Of a DNA stretch of 45,861 nt, positions 8,627 through 17,117 are shown piece by piece; position 1 is the first letter of the stretch; the number at the start of each line of letters is the position of its first letter. Origin of the DNA: an uncultured Halieaceae bacterium (GTDB lineage: Bacteria > Pseudomonadota > Gammaproteobacteria > Pseudomonadales > Halieaceae); assembly GCA_913057135.1 (NCBI GenBank), contig CAJXNM010000022.1, positions 1-45,861 on the forward strand, read 5' to 3'. The translations under genes were made by a program, and so were the position numbers. The notes beneath the pieces are model-generated. The model saw only the letters and a program-made list of their open reading frames with translations, ran no database searches and was not told the DNA's origin.

Positions 8627-11303
8627 CGCCAACTCAAGGGCTGATGCATCGCATTTGGTGGCAGCGCCACTCCCCTATTTAGCGCGCCTTGAGCACACCG
8701 GTGATGTGACCGGTGATTGTCGGCGATTTCTTCAGGCCGTGATGGCCGAACTGTATGCGGTTTTTCACCCAACTCAACCCCTGACACCGCTGTTGGCGGC
8801 CCGAGCCAAAGCAGTGGACGAGGTACTGCTGACACTTTGGCAGCACCACCTTGGGGATACCCAACAGGCGCTGCTTGCGGCGGTGGGTGGCTACGGACGC
8901 GGTGAGCTGTACCCCCACTCGGATATCGACATCCTGTTCCTGTGCCACGACGGTATAGATGAAGCCACCGATGGCCTTATCGGTGACATGTCCCGGTCAT
9001 TGTGGGACCTGGGTCTCAGCATCGGCCAAAGTGTCCGAAAAGTAGGTGATTGCACCGAGCTTGCGCGCAATGATCTGACTATTTTCACCTCTATGCTCGA
9101 ATTGCGGCCGCTGGCCGGTAACCACGCATTGGTCGGTGAGCTCGAGTCTGCCATGTCAACCGAGCACATGTGGGATAGCAAGGCCTTTTACAAGGCAAAG
9201 CTGGAGGAAACCCGGCAGCGGCACGCCAAATATGCCAATACCGAGTACAACCTGGAACCCAATGTAAAGAACGGTCCCGGCGGGCTGCGGGACATGCAGG
9301 TAATCGGCTGGATTGCCAGACGCCACTACGGCGTGGCGCTGGAGCACCTGGAAGCGGAACGGTTCCTCACGGAAGACGAGCAGCGCATGCTCGAGGCAGG
9401 GCGCAATTTTATCGGTCAAGTGCGTTTCGCGCTGCATCAAGTGGCTGATCGCGAGGAAGACCGATTACTTTTCGATCACCAACGCAGTCTTGCGGCCATG
9501 TGGGAGATGGTCGACGGCGACAAGCTTGCGGTAGAGCAGTTTATGCAGGTGTATTACCGCTGGGCACAATCTCTCAACCAGTTGAGCGAACTGTTACTGC
9601 AAATCTTCGATCGACAGATTCTCCACGGCCATCAGCCACAAAACAGGCAGCCAATTGATGAAGACTTCGAGGTCGTTGCCGGCTTGCTGTCGGCGCGGCA
9701 CGAGCGAGCCTTTACCGATAATCCGTCGAATCTGCTAAAAGTGTTTGTCACCCTCGCCAATGACAACAGCATCAAGGGCATCGCACCTGAAACCTGGCGC
9801 CTACTCCGTGCTGCGAATCACTTTATTGATCCCACGTTCCGGGCTGATCCGGTCAATCAGCAACTGTTCATGGCCCTGTTACAATCGCCCTATGGCGTCA
9901 CCCTACAGCTGCGACGGATGGCCCGTCATGGCATTCTTGGACGCTACCTACCCGAGTTCGGCAGGATCATTGGGCAGATGCAATTCGATCTGTTCCATGC
10001 TTACACGGTAGACGCCCACACCCTTGAGGTGTTGGCAAACACCCGGCGCTTCATGCGGGCTGACTATACAGATAAGTTTCCAGTGTCGACGCGCATTGCT
10101 CAACGGCTGCGCAAGCCATCATTGCTGTACATTGCCGCCCTTTACCATGATATCGGCAAAGGCCGAGGAGGCGATCACTCGGAACTGGGTGCGGTCGACG
10201 CACATGGTTTTTGCGAGCGCCACAAACTCGATGCCAGAGACACCGAACTGGTGGTGTGGCTGGTGCGAAACCATTTGTTGATGAGCTCCATCTCGCAACG
10301 TAAAGACATTTCAGATCCCGAGGAGATCCTGCGCTTCGCATCCCACGTGGCCACCGAAGAGCGCCTAGATTATCTCTATACCCTAACAGTAGCGGATATT
10401 CATGGGACTAACCCGGAGCTCTGGAATGCATGGCGTAGCTCGCTATTACGCCAACTGTACACAGAGACGCGACGTGCGCTGCGCAGGGGTTTAGAGAATC
10501 CCCTGGCCCGAAGAGATGTGGTGGAGGCTACCCGTCGCGCATCGGCGGATTTGCTCGAGTACCGAGGCTTCTTCGAGGAGGATCTTCGCGCTATTTGGGC
10601 GGCGCGTGGTGATGATTATTTCCTGCGGGAGCGTCCCGAGGATATCGCATGGCACACCGAAGCCATCGCTAACCACGCCAATGTCGAACGTCCTCTAGTG
10701 TTAGTGCGCCAATCGGTGGACTCACCTGTTGCCAATGCCACACAAATTTTCGTGCATGCACCCGATACCGAAGATCTATTCGCACAGATTTGTGCCGAAT
10801 TAGAGCTACTCGACCTGAGTGTTAATGATGCGCGCATATACCTGGGGGACGACGGCTGCACTCTGGATACGTTCTTTGTTTTACAGGCCGACGGCAACCC
10901 GGTACCCGGCGACGAGGTCACCTTAAATGGTATTCAGCGTGTGCTGCAGCAGGCGCTCGAGCATGGCAAATTGCGCAAAGTGTCCCGCCGCACACCACGA
11001 CAACTGCGTTCATTTCCACTGCCCACGGAAACCACGATTCATCAGGACATCGACCGAGGATGGACTGTGCTGGAGGTATCAACACCGGACCGTCCTGGCT
11101 TGTTGGCACGGCTCGGTGAGATCTTTATTCAACTCGATGTCGCCATCCAGGGTGCCAAGATTCAAACGCTGGGCGAACGCGTCGAGGACGTGTTCTTCAT
11201 CACCAATGATGCAGGCGGCGCCGTGTTAGATGAAGACAAGCTACAAGCCCTGCAGCATGCTATCCGCAGCGCCCTCGACGAGGGCGTTCGAGCAACCGCC
11301 TAG
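8607..11303 (+). CDS. glnD: Bifunctional PII uridylyltransferase / uridylyl-removing enzyme
   Basis: GlnD senses glutamine and uridylylates or de-uridylylates PII, controlling glutamine synthetase and NtrBC. The nucleotidyltransferase motif GGYGRGE with DID is at residues 94-108. The PII-UT linker includes NVKNGPGGLRDMQ. The HD phosphohydrolase core YHDIGKGRGGDHS is near residue 512. Two ACT domains, where glutamine binds, fill about 700-780 and 805-898, the last with STPDRPGLLARLGEIF. The 898-aa length is full. The start ATG lies inside the end of map, so the two are probably coupled. Confidence 0.96.
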   Translation: MNNSPANANSRADASHLVAAPLPYLARLEHTGDVTGDCRRFLQAVMAELYAVFHPTQPLTPLLAARAKAVDEVLLTLWQHHLGDTQQALLAAVGGYGRGELYPHSDIDILFLCHDGIDEATDGLIGDMSRSLWDLGLSIGQSVRKVGDCTELARNDLTIFTSMLELRPLAGNHALVGELESAMSTEHMWDSKAFYKAKLEETRQRHAKYANTEYNLEPNVKNGPGGLRDMQVIGWIARRHYGVALEHLEAERFLTEDEQRMLEAGRNFIGQVRFALHQVADREEDRLLFDHQRSLAAMWEMVDGDKLAVEQFMQVYYRWAQSLNQLSELLLQIFDRQILHGHQPQNRQPIDEDFEVVAGLLSARHERAFTDNPSNLLKVFVTLANDNSIKGIAPETWRLLRAANHFIDPTFRADPVNQQLFMALLQSPYGVTLQLRRMARHGILGRYLPEFGRIIGQMQFDLFHAYTVDAHTLEVLANTRRFMRADYTDKFPVSTRIAQRLRKPSLLYIAALYHDIGKGRGGDHSELGAVDAHGFCERHKLDARDTELVVWLVRNHLLMSSISQRKDISDPEEILRFASHVATEERLDYLYTLTVADIHGTNPELWNAWRSSLLRQLYTETRRALRRGLENPLARRDVVEATRRASADLLEYRGFFEEDLRAIWAARGDDYFLRERPEDIAWHTEAIANHANVERPLVLVRQSVDSPVANATQIFVHAPDTEDLFAQICAELELLDLSVNDARIYLGDDGCTLDTFFVLQADGNPVPGDEVTLNGIQRVLQQALEHGKLRKVSRRTPRQLRSFPLPTETTIHQDIDRGWTVLEVSTPDRPGLLARLGEIFIQLDVAIQGAKIQTLGERVEDVFFITNDAGGAVLDEDKLQALQHAIRSALDEGVRATA

Positions 11304-11333
11304 TCACACACCGCCCACACACCAGGCACAGCC

Positions 11334-12521
11334 ATGAATCCCGGACTCGAACTGCTGCAACCCTACCCATTTGAACGCCTGAATGCGCTGACCACAGGTA
11401 TTACCAGTGCCGATGTCACGCGCATCTCGCTCACTATCGGCGAACCCCAGCATGCGGCGCCAGCCATTGTCTTAGACACGCTGCGAGAGCAACTCGAGGC
11501 GGTGCAGCGCTACCCCAACACCCGGGGGCTGGCCGAACTTCGCCAGTGCATTGCCCAGTGGCTTGCACGCCGCTTTGGCACTCCGGAACTCGACCCAGAA
11601 CGCCACGTACTACCCGTTAACGGTACCCGAGAGGCCTTATTCGCGATTGCACAAACCCTGATTACCCCGGGTGGCGAGGGTCGAGTCATTTGCCCCAACC
11701 CCTTCTATCAGATCTATGAGGGAGCTGCTTTTCTGGCAGGCACCACACCTCGGTTTTTAAGCAACACCCCCGACGATAACCGTCCGGATTTCACCGCCGT
11801 ATCGGAGGATGACTGGCAGCGCTGCGAACTGCTGTACATTTGTAATCCGGGTAATCCCTCTGGCGCAGTGCTCTCCATTGAGCAGTTACAGGGGTTAATC
11901 GACCTGGCAGAGCAGCATGACTTCGTCATTGCAAGCGACGAGTGTTACAGCGAGATTTACCCAGATGATCGTTGCCCGCCCACGGGACTTCTCGAGGCCG
12001 CAGCGAAAATGGGTCACAGCCATTATCGCAACTGCTTGGTTTTTCACAGTCTGTCTAAACGCTCCAACATCCCGGGCTTACGCTCGGGTTTCGTGGCGGG
12101 TGACCCGGATCTGATAGCGCGCTTTAGTCGCTATCGAACCTATCATGGCTGTGCCATGCCCCTGCATCACCAACTGGCCAGCATAACGGCCTGGAGTGAT
12201 GAGCAGCATGTACAGGAAAACCGCCAGCGTTATCGCGATAAGTTTGCGGCAGTGGTGCCACTATTGAAGCCTTGGCTCGACGTGGCCCCTCCAGAGGCGG
12301 GGTTTTATTTGTGGCCTCATACCCCGATTGATGACGAGCGCTTCGCGATCGAACTGTTGAAACGCGCCAATGTGGCTGTACTACCGGGTCGCTATTTAGC
12401 GCGCGAGGTCGATGGGCATAATCCTGGTTTCAATCGCGTTCGCATGGCATTGGTCGCTGACCTTAATGACTGTGTTACTGCGGCTGAGCGTATCGTTGAA
12501 GCCATGAAGCAGGGTTGGTAA
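11334..12521 (+). CDS. dapC: Succinyldiaminopimelate transaminase
   Basis: DapC is a class I/II PLP aminotransferase that forms N-succinyl-LL-diaminopimelate from N-succinyl-2-amino-6-ketopimelate, with glutamate as donor. The PLP lysine is in SLSKRSNIPGLRSGF near residue 240, a motif typical of the DapC subgroup. The CNPGNPSGAV loop and the C-terminal Arg region (NRVRMALV) are present. At 395 aa the length is normal. It follows glnD by 30 bases as in Pseudomonas, and its stop overlaps the nth start (TAATG). It belongs with dapD and dapE downstream. Confidence 0.92.
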   Translation: MNPGLELLQPYPFERLNALTTGITSADVTRISLTIGEPQHAAPAIVLDTLREQLEAVQRYPNTRGLAELRQCIAQWLARRFGTPELDPERHVLPVNGTREALFAIAQTLITPGGEGRVICPNPFYQIYEGAAFLAGTTPRFLSNTPDDNRPDFTAVSEDDWQRCELLYICNPGNPSGAVLSIEQLQGLIDLAEQHDFVIASDECYSEIYPDDRCPPTGLLEAAAKMGHSHYRNCLVFHSLSKRSNIPGLRSGFVAGDPDLIARFSRYRTYHGCAMPLHHQLASITAWSDEQHVQENRQRYRDKFAAVVPLLKPWLDVAPPEAGFYLWPHTPIDDERFAIELLKRANVAVLPGRYLAREVDGHNPGFNRVRMALVADLNDCVTAAERIVEAMKQGW

Positions 12522-13222
12522 TGACCGAGCACAGGACCGATAACACACACCCATCTGGCACTAGGAATCTGAGTAAAGCTGAACGTATTCGTTTCATTGA
12601 TCAACGACTGCAAGCACTCTATCCAAATCCCCCGGTACCCCTTGATCACAGCGATCCTTACACATTACTCGTTGCCGTCTTGCTCAGTGCCCAATGTACC
12701 GACGAACGGGTTAATCAAGTAACCCCAGCGCTGTTTACCCTTGCGGACAGCGCCCACACTATGGCGCAGGTTGCTGTTGATGATATTCGGGCAATCATCC
12801 GTCCCTGCGGACTGTCGCCACAAAAATCCAAAGCCATTAAACGCCTGAGCGAAATCTTGGTCGAGGAGCATAACGGCACGGTGCCCGCCGATATGGCGAT
12901 TCTTGAAACTCTGCCCGGTGTCGGCCACAAAACCGCCAGTGTTGTCATGGCACAGGCCTTCGGTGTGCCTAGCTTTCCCGTCGATACCCACATCCACCGC
13001 CTTGCCCAACGCTGGGGACTGAGCCGCGGCCGCAACGTGGTAGAGACTGAGCGAGATCTAAAAAAGGTATTCGCCAAGGAACGCTGGAATGATCTTCACC
13101 TGCAAATCATCTTTTACGGGCGGGAGTACTGCACAGCGCGGGGCTGCGACGGCAGAGTCTGTGACATCTGCCGAACCTGTTACCCCAATCGGAAGCATCC
13201 AAAACGGGTCAACAAACCCTAG
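12521..13222 (+). CDS. nth: Endonuclease III-type DNA glycosylase/AP lyase with atypical Cys cluster
   Basis: Nth removes oxidised pyrimidines and cuts the abasic site. The HhH-GPD core is intact: LLSAQCTDERVNQVTP, the helix-hairpin-helix LPGVGHKTASVV with the catalytic Lys, and the catalytic Asp in FPVDTHIHRLAQRWG. The C-terminal cysteines are unusual. E. coli has C-x6-C-x2-C-x5-C, whereas here they are C204, C209, C214, C217 and C220 (x4, x4, x2, x2). From memory the GREYCTARG style resembles Nth of Bacteroidetes and Planctomycetes rather than enteric Nth. ATG 12521 overlaps the dapC stop and gives 233 aa. The usual nth place, after rsxE, is empty in this window. Confidence 0.9.
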   Translation: MTEHRTDNTHPSGTRNLSKAERIRFIDQRLQALYPNPPVPLDHSDPYTLLVAVLLSAQCTDERVNQVTPALFTLADSAHTMAQVAVDDIRAIIRPCGLSPQKSKAIKRLSEILVEEHNGTVPADMAILETLPGVGHKTASVVMAQAFGVPSFPVDTHIHRLAQRWGLSRGRNVVETERDLKKVFAKERWNDLHLQIIFYGREYCTARGCDGRVCDICRTCYPNRKHPKRVNKP

Positions 13223-13240
13223 TGAGCCGGGGCAAACCGT

Positions 13241-13270
13241 TTGGGCCACACCACCATCGATCTGTAGAAT
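13241..13270 (+). promoter_or_regulatory. Candidate promoter for yffB-dapD-dapE
   Basis: TTGGGC (13241-13246) and TAGAAT (13265-13270) lie 18 bases apart in the 83-base gap after nth. A strong AAGGAG ribosome site precedes ATG 13306. This would give the ArsC-like gene, dapD and dapE a start independent of glnD-dapC-nth. It rests on consensus only. Confidence 0.4.
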
Positions 13271-13305
13271 AAGGGCGTCGCGTTAGTTCGCTCGAAGGAG
13301 ATATC

Positions 13306-13662
13306 ATGAAACCGCAGATTTACGGCATACCAAGCTGCGACTCCATCCGGAAAGCCCGTAAATGGTTCGATGCCAACAACGTTGAATACACGTTTAGCGA
13401 CGTGCGTCAGCAATGCCCCAGTCGGGCACAGGTGGCTAGCTGGATTGAAGCAGTGGGTGCCAAAGCGCTCATCAATAAACGCAGCACCACCTGGAAGAAC
13501 ATGGATGAATCAGCGCGCCAGGAGGTCGAACAAGGGGACACCCTGGGCGTACTGCTGGCCAACCCAACGCTTATCAAGCGTCCGGTGCTTGAATACCAAG
13601 GCGAGATCGCTGTGGGCTTCAGCGCAGACGATTATGCACAACGATTTAACACCCAAGGGTGA
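13306..13662 (+). CDS. yffB: ArsC/Spx-family thioredoxin-fold protein (YffB type)
   Basis: A 118-aa member of the ArsC-related family. Its N-terminal IYGIPSCDSIRKARKWF places the single conserved Cys at residue 11, and the C-terminal LIKRPVLEYQGEIAVGF carries the conserved Arg-Pro. The family has a thioredoxin fold; the YffB branch is not a proven arsenate reductase and its substrate is unknown. It sits directly before dapD, as in Pseudomonas, a conserved linkage of unknown meaning. ATG 13306 has a strong AAGGAG site. Confidence 0.85.
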   Translation: MKPQIYGIPSCDSIRKARKWFDANNVEYTFSDVRQQCPSRAQVASWIEAVGAKALINKRSTTWKNMDESARQEVEQGDTLGVLLANPTLIKRPVLEYQGEIAVGFSADDYAQRFNTQG

Positions 13663-13675
13663 ATAGGAGACAACA

Positions 13676-14686
13676 ATGACCGCAGTACACGGCTTCGGAC
13701 TGGGCGTAGCGACCAAAAACAAAGCAGGCGAAATACTCGAGGTGTTCTACCCCAAGCCGCTGCACAACCTTAGTGGCGATCTGGCTGCGGTTGTGAAGGA
13801 CGTCAAGGGGGAGCTAGATGCAGCAGCCCTCAATGAACTCGCCAGTGCCTTCGCAGGTGTTGGCGCCGATGACTTAGCCGCTATCGCGCACCAGCTGCAA
13901 GACAGTAGCCGACCGGTGGTTGCCTCTGCCCTTGTCGAGGACATGGCGCCCGAATCGGTGGCGGATGCCTATCTCAAACTGCATATGCTGTCACACCGCT
14001 TAGTGCATCCCCACGGCACACAGCTCGAGGGTTTGTTTGGCTTGCTGCCCAATGTCGCTTGGACCGACCAGGGTGCGGTGTGCCTCAATGAATTAGCGGA
14101 ACGACAGCTTGATGCTCGCCTTCGCGGCACGGTCCTAGAAGTGTCCAGTGTCGATAAATTCCCCAAAATGACCAACTACGTGGTACCTGCGGGCGTGCGC
14201 ATTGCCCACACGGCCCGGGTACGACTGGGTGCTTATCTTGGTGAGGGCACAACCGTCATGCATGAGGGTTTCATCAACTTCAACGCGGGCACAGAAGGCC
14301 CTGGCATGGTTGAAGGTCGGATTTCTGCGGGTGTCTGGGTCGGCGCCGGCTCCGATTTAGGGGGTGGCTGTTCGACCATGGGCACCTTGTCCGGTGGCGG
14401 TAATATCATCATCTCGGTAGGTAAAGAGTGTCTTATTGGTGCGAATGCTGGACTGGGCATCCCTCTTGGCGATCGCTGCACGATCGAAGCCGGGCTATTC
14501 ATTACTGCGGGCACCAAAGTCACCGTACTCGATGGTGCCCGCAAGCCGGTTGAAACGGTCTCGGCCCGCAACCTAGCGGGTAAATCCGATTTGTTATTCC
14601 GTCGCAATAGCACCTCTGGCGCGGTGGAATGTCTCTCCAATCGAAGCGCGATTGAACTCAACGAGTCTTTACATGCCAACAACTGA
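13676..14686 (+). CDS. dapD: Tetrahydrodipicolinate N-succinyltransferase (long Pseudomonas-type)
   Basis: DapD transfers succinyl from succinyl-CoA to tetrahydrodipicolinate, opening the succinylase branch of DAP/lysine synthesis. The C-terminal half has hexapeptide left-handed beta-helix sequence: [20 protein letters not shown], the Gly-rich [18 protein letters not shown], and [14 protein letters not shown]. At 336 aa it belongs to the longer form of Pseudomonas and actinobacteria, not the 274-aa E. coli form. AGGAG precedes ATG 13676. Its last 14 bases overlap dapE. Confidence 0.94.
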   Translation: MTAVHGFGLGVATKNKAGEILEVFYPKPLHNLSGDLAAVVKDVKGELDAAALNELASAFAGVGADDLAAIAHQLQDSSRPVVASALVEDMAPESVADAYLKLHMLSHRLVHPHGTQLEGLFGLLPNVAWTDQGAVCLNELAERQLDARLRGTVLEVSSVDKFPKMTNYVVPAGVRIAHTARVRLGAYLGEGTTVMHEGFINFNAGTEGPGMVEGRISAGVWVGAGSDLGGGCSTMGTLSGGGNIIISVGKECLIGANAGLGIPLGDRCTIEAGLFITAGTKVTVLDGARKPVETVSARNLAGKSDLLFRRNSTSGAVECLSNRSAIELNESLHANN

Positions 14687-15821
14687 GTACGGCAAAGCAG
14701 CGATAGCACTGACGAAAGCCCTGATCGAGCGACCCTCAGTAACCCCCGACGATGCGGGCTGTCAGCAAATGATGGCCGAACGGCTTGGTGCCATCGGCTT
14801 TCACTGTGAGCACCTGCGTTTCGGTGAAGTCGATAATCTGTGGGCCGTCATAGGGGATAGCGGGCCCACCCTAGCCTTTGCCGGGCATACCGATGTTGTG
14901 CCCACAGGACCACTGGAACAGTGGCAGTCAGATCCGTTTTGTGCCACCGAGCGGGGTGGACTACTGTTTGGCCGCGGTGCCGCCGATATGAAAGCCAGCC
15001 TCGCGGCCATGCTAGTGGCGACGGAAGCCTTCATTCGCCAGTACGGTAAACCCGCTGGACGCATTGGGTTTCTTATCACCGCCGACGAAGAGGGGCCAGC
15101 AAAAGACGGCACCGTGCGCGTTGTCGAAACCTTACAGCAACGGGGGGAGAGCATCGACTGGTGTATCGTCGGCGAACCCTCGAGCAGTGACGTACTCGGC
15201 GATACGGTGAAAAATGGTCGACGGGGATCCCTCGGCGCTACCGTAACCGTCCACGGACGACAGGGTCATATTGCCTATCCTCACCTGGCAGATAACCCCA
15301 TCCACCGGGCATTTGCGGCATTTGATGAGCTGTCCAAGGTGCACTGGGATGAGGGCAATGATTTTTTTGCGCCCACCTCGCTGCAATTTTCAAATATCGG
15401 CGCGGGCACGGGCGCAACCAACGTGATTCCGGGTCAGCTACAAGCACAGTTCAATATTCGTTTCTGTACCGAAACAACCGATGTCGCGTTGCGACAGCGA
15501 TGTGAAGCCATCCTGAGTGGTCACGGCCTAAGCTTCGACATTGAGTGGAATCTCAGTGGTCAACCCTTTCTCACTGAGCCCGGAGCACTATCACAAGCGG
15601 CCTCAGACAGTGTGCAAGAGGTTATGGGACACGAGCCTGTGCTATCAACCGGTGGAGGTACATCGGACGGGCGCTTCATAGCACAGATGGGCAGTCAAAT
15701 TTTGGAGCTTGGACCGGTTAACCGCTCGATTCATCAAATTGACGAACATGTTGCCATCGACGACATTCCGCGCCTGACCAAAATTTACCACGGGATTCTG
15801 CAGCGTCTGTTACTCGCTTGA
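14673..15821 (+). CDS. dapE: Succinyl-diaminopimelate desuccinylase
   Basis: DapE is a dizinc M20 hydrolase that releases succinate to give LL-diaminopimelate. Metal ligands are in [22 protein letters not shown] (bridging Asp) and [10 protein letters not shown] (catalytic and ligand Glu). The last His lies in [15 protein letters not shown] near the C-terminus. ATG 14673, inside the end of dapD, gives 382 aa (E. coli 375). The frame stays open seven codons further upstream, but that part has no family similarity. It completes the dapC-dapD-dapE set; its 3' end overlaps the opposite-strand gene by 12 bases. Confidence 0.95.
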   Translation: MPTTEYGKAAIALTKALIERPSVTPDDAGCQQMMAERLGAIGFHCEHLRFGEVDNLWAVIGDSGPTLAFAGHTDVVPTGPLEQWQSDPFCATERGGLLFGRGAADMKASLAAMLVATEAFIRQYGKPAGRIGFLITADEEGPAKDGTVRVVETLQQRGESIDWCIVGEPSSSDVLGDTVKNGRRGSLGATVTVHGRQGHIAYPHLADNPIHRAFAAFDELSKVHWDEGNDFFAPTSLQFSNIGAGTGATNVIPGQLQAQFNIRFCTETTDVALRQRCEAILSGHGLSFDIEWNLSGQPFLTEPGALSQAASDSVQEVMGHEPVLSTGGGTSDGRFIAQMGSQILELGPVNRSIHQIDEHVAIDDIPRLTKIYHGILQRLLLA

Positions 15822-16301
15822 ACGAGCTGGCACCCACTCGATGCGCTGACTGATTGCCGCATCATTAGCACCTAGCCATGTCTGCCAGTAGGCGTTCATG
15901 GCAGCACTGTCGGCACAGCTACCGGGCGATGCATAAAGCCTCATGCAGCAGCTATCGCCTTTTGTCAGCCCTAGCAGCGCATTGATTACCAGGGTCGGGA
16001 ACACAAGGCCCTGCTTTAAAAAATGCTCTTGTGCTTCCGCACCGGGCCCTGGCTGAGCGGGCAGCGCATAATGCAGTGCGGATAGCGGTAGTCGCTGGCG
16101 CAGAAGATCCAGCGTCCGACCTTGGGCTTCAAGGGTGGCTAGATCCGCTTGCAACCACTCTAGCTTGGCGCCGGTTTCGATTGTCTGAGCCAATTCGTCG
16201 GTGACCACAATAACGCAATCACCCGCTTGCTGTGCTTCCAGTAAGAGCGTCTTGGCCTCCCGGTGCTGCCATGCATCGCCTATGTACATCACATTTGCCA
16301 C
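15810..16301 (-). CDS. Uncharacterised protein, third gene of the cyclase-like/rsmJ operon
   Basis: I do not recognise this 163-aa protein. It is soluble by composition, with no signal peptide or membrane segment. The N-terminal half is alpha/beta-like (strand-like DCVIVVTDE, then a long helix around [21 protein letters not shown]). The C-terminal half has [20 protein letters not shown] with adjacent cysteines. It starts at GTG 16301, with AGGAG about 10 bases upstream, and lies 21 bases after rsmJ on the same strand. Coding is supported by operon position, ribosome site and tight spacing. Function is unknown. Confidence 0.65.
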   Translation of the reverse strand: MANVMYIGDAWQHREAKTLLLEAQQAGDCVIVVTDELAQTIETGAKLEWLQADLATLEAQGRTLDLLRQRLPLSALHYALPAQPGPGAEAQEHFLKQGLVFPTLVINALLGLTKGDSCCMRLYASPGSCADSAAMNAYWQTWLGANDAAISQRIEWVPARSSE

Positions 16302-16322
16302 GGACGTTCTACTCCTGAGCCT

Positions 16323-17117
16323 CTATCGGACATAAACATCGAAACGGACCGCTTTGCCCTGTAATTGGTGGGATGGGGCATTTCGGGTAAGCAAAGGGGC
16401 TTTTGCTGCGCGCTTCACCACAATACGACTACAGGGCTGCGCCCAGGCCCACTGGACCAGCGACTGTTCGCCCGCCTCCCCTGGCGGCTCTGCCCCGTGT
16501 AACAACCGCAACGCACTTAGATCCTTCTTAACCGCCGCGGAGCCGCGCTGAGACTCAAACATGGGGTCGAGATAAAGCACCGCACCCTCGGGCACTGTCA
16601 TGGTGGTGCAATCCCCGGGCCAAAGTGCGAGACGATCGGCGGCAGCACGCACCAGTGCTTCGCCACTGACCATGGCACGCTCAAGGGCGGTACCCAGTAA
16701 CCATGCCAGTGCTGGCGTGCGCTCTGCCATCGTCACTGTGCAACCGAGATCTGCCAGGACAAAACTGTCACGCCCAAGGCCTGCTGTTGCATCAAAGACA
16801 CCAGGACGACGCCCCTGACGAACCCCCACTGCCCGTCCAAGTAACTCGTTTTGCCCGCCTTTGCGTCGATGTAGCATAGCCGGTGAGGCAAAATCGACGC
16901 GAATAGGTCCGGGGGCACCGGGGCCTAAAACCTGTAACCAGCCGTCGTCAACATCAACCACCAGTGCCACCTTCCCATGCACTGCATCAGCATTGGCCGC
17001 CAGTGGTAAACCGAGGGCCATCGACACCGCCTTAGCACGGGATCTAGCACTTGCGTTTGCTGGAATAACACAGCAGCCCTCCGGGCCGGAGGGTGTGTTG
17101 GACTCCTCTGATGTCAT
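16323..17117 (-). CDS. rsmJ: 16S rRNA (guanine1516-N2)-methyltransferase
   Basis: RsmJ methylates G1516 of 16S rRNA using S-adenosylmethionine. The SAM motif FDATAGLGRDSFVLADLG, the acidic MAERTP turn, and the catalytic-type motif YLDPMFES are present. The family's C-terminal end with IVVKRAAKAPLL is also clear. ATG 17117 overlaps the upstream stop (ATGA) and gives 264 aa against 250 in E. coli. The frame extends 19 codons further upstream into the neighbour, which I reject because the ATGA junction is typical here. It is sandwiched between two uncharacterised genes. Confidence 0.9.
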   Translation of the reverse strand: MTSEESNTPSGPEGCCVIPANASARSRAKAVSMALGLPLAANADAVHGKVALVVDVDDGWLQVLGPGAPGPIRVDFASPAMLHRRKGGQNELLGRAVGVRQGRRPGVFDATAGLGRDSFVLADLGCTVTMAERTPALAWLLGTALERAMVSGEALVRAAADRLALWPGDCTTMTVPEGAVLYLDPMFESQRGSAAVKKDLSALRLLHGAEPPGEAGEQSLVQWAWAQPCSRIVVKRAAKAPLLTRNAPSHQLQGKAVRFDVYVR

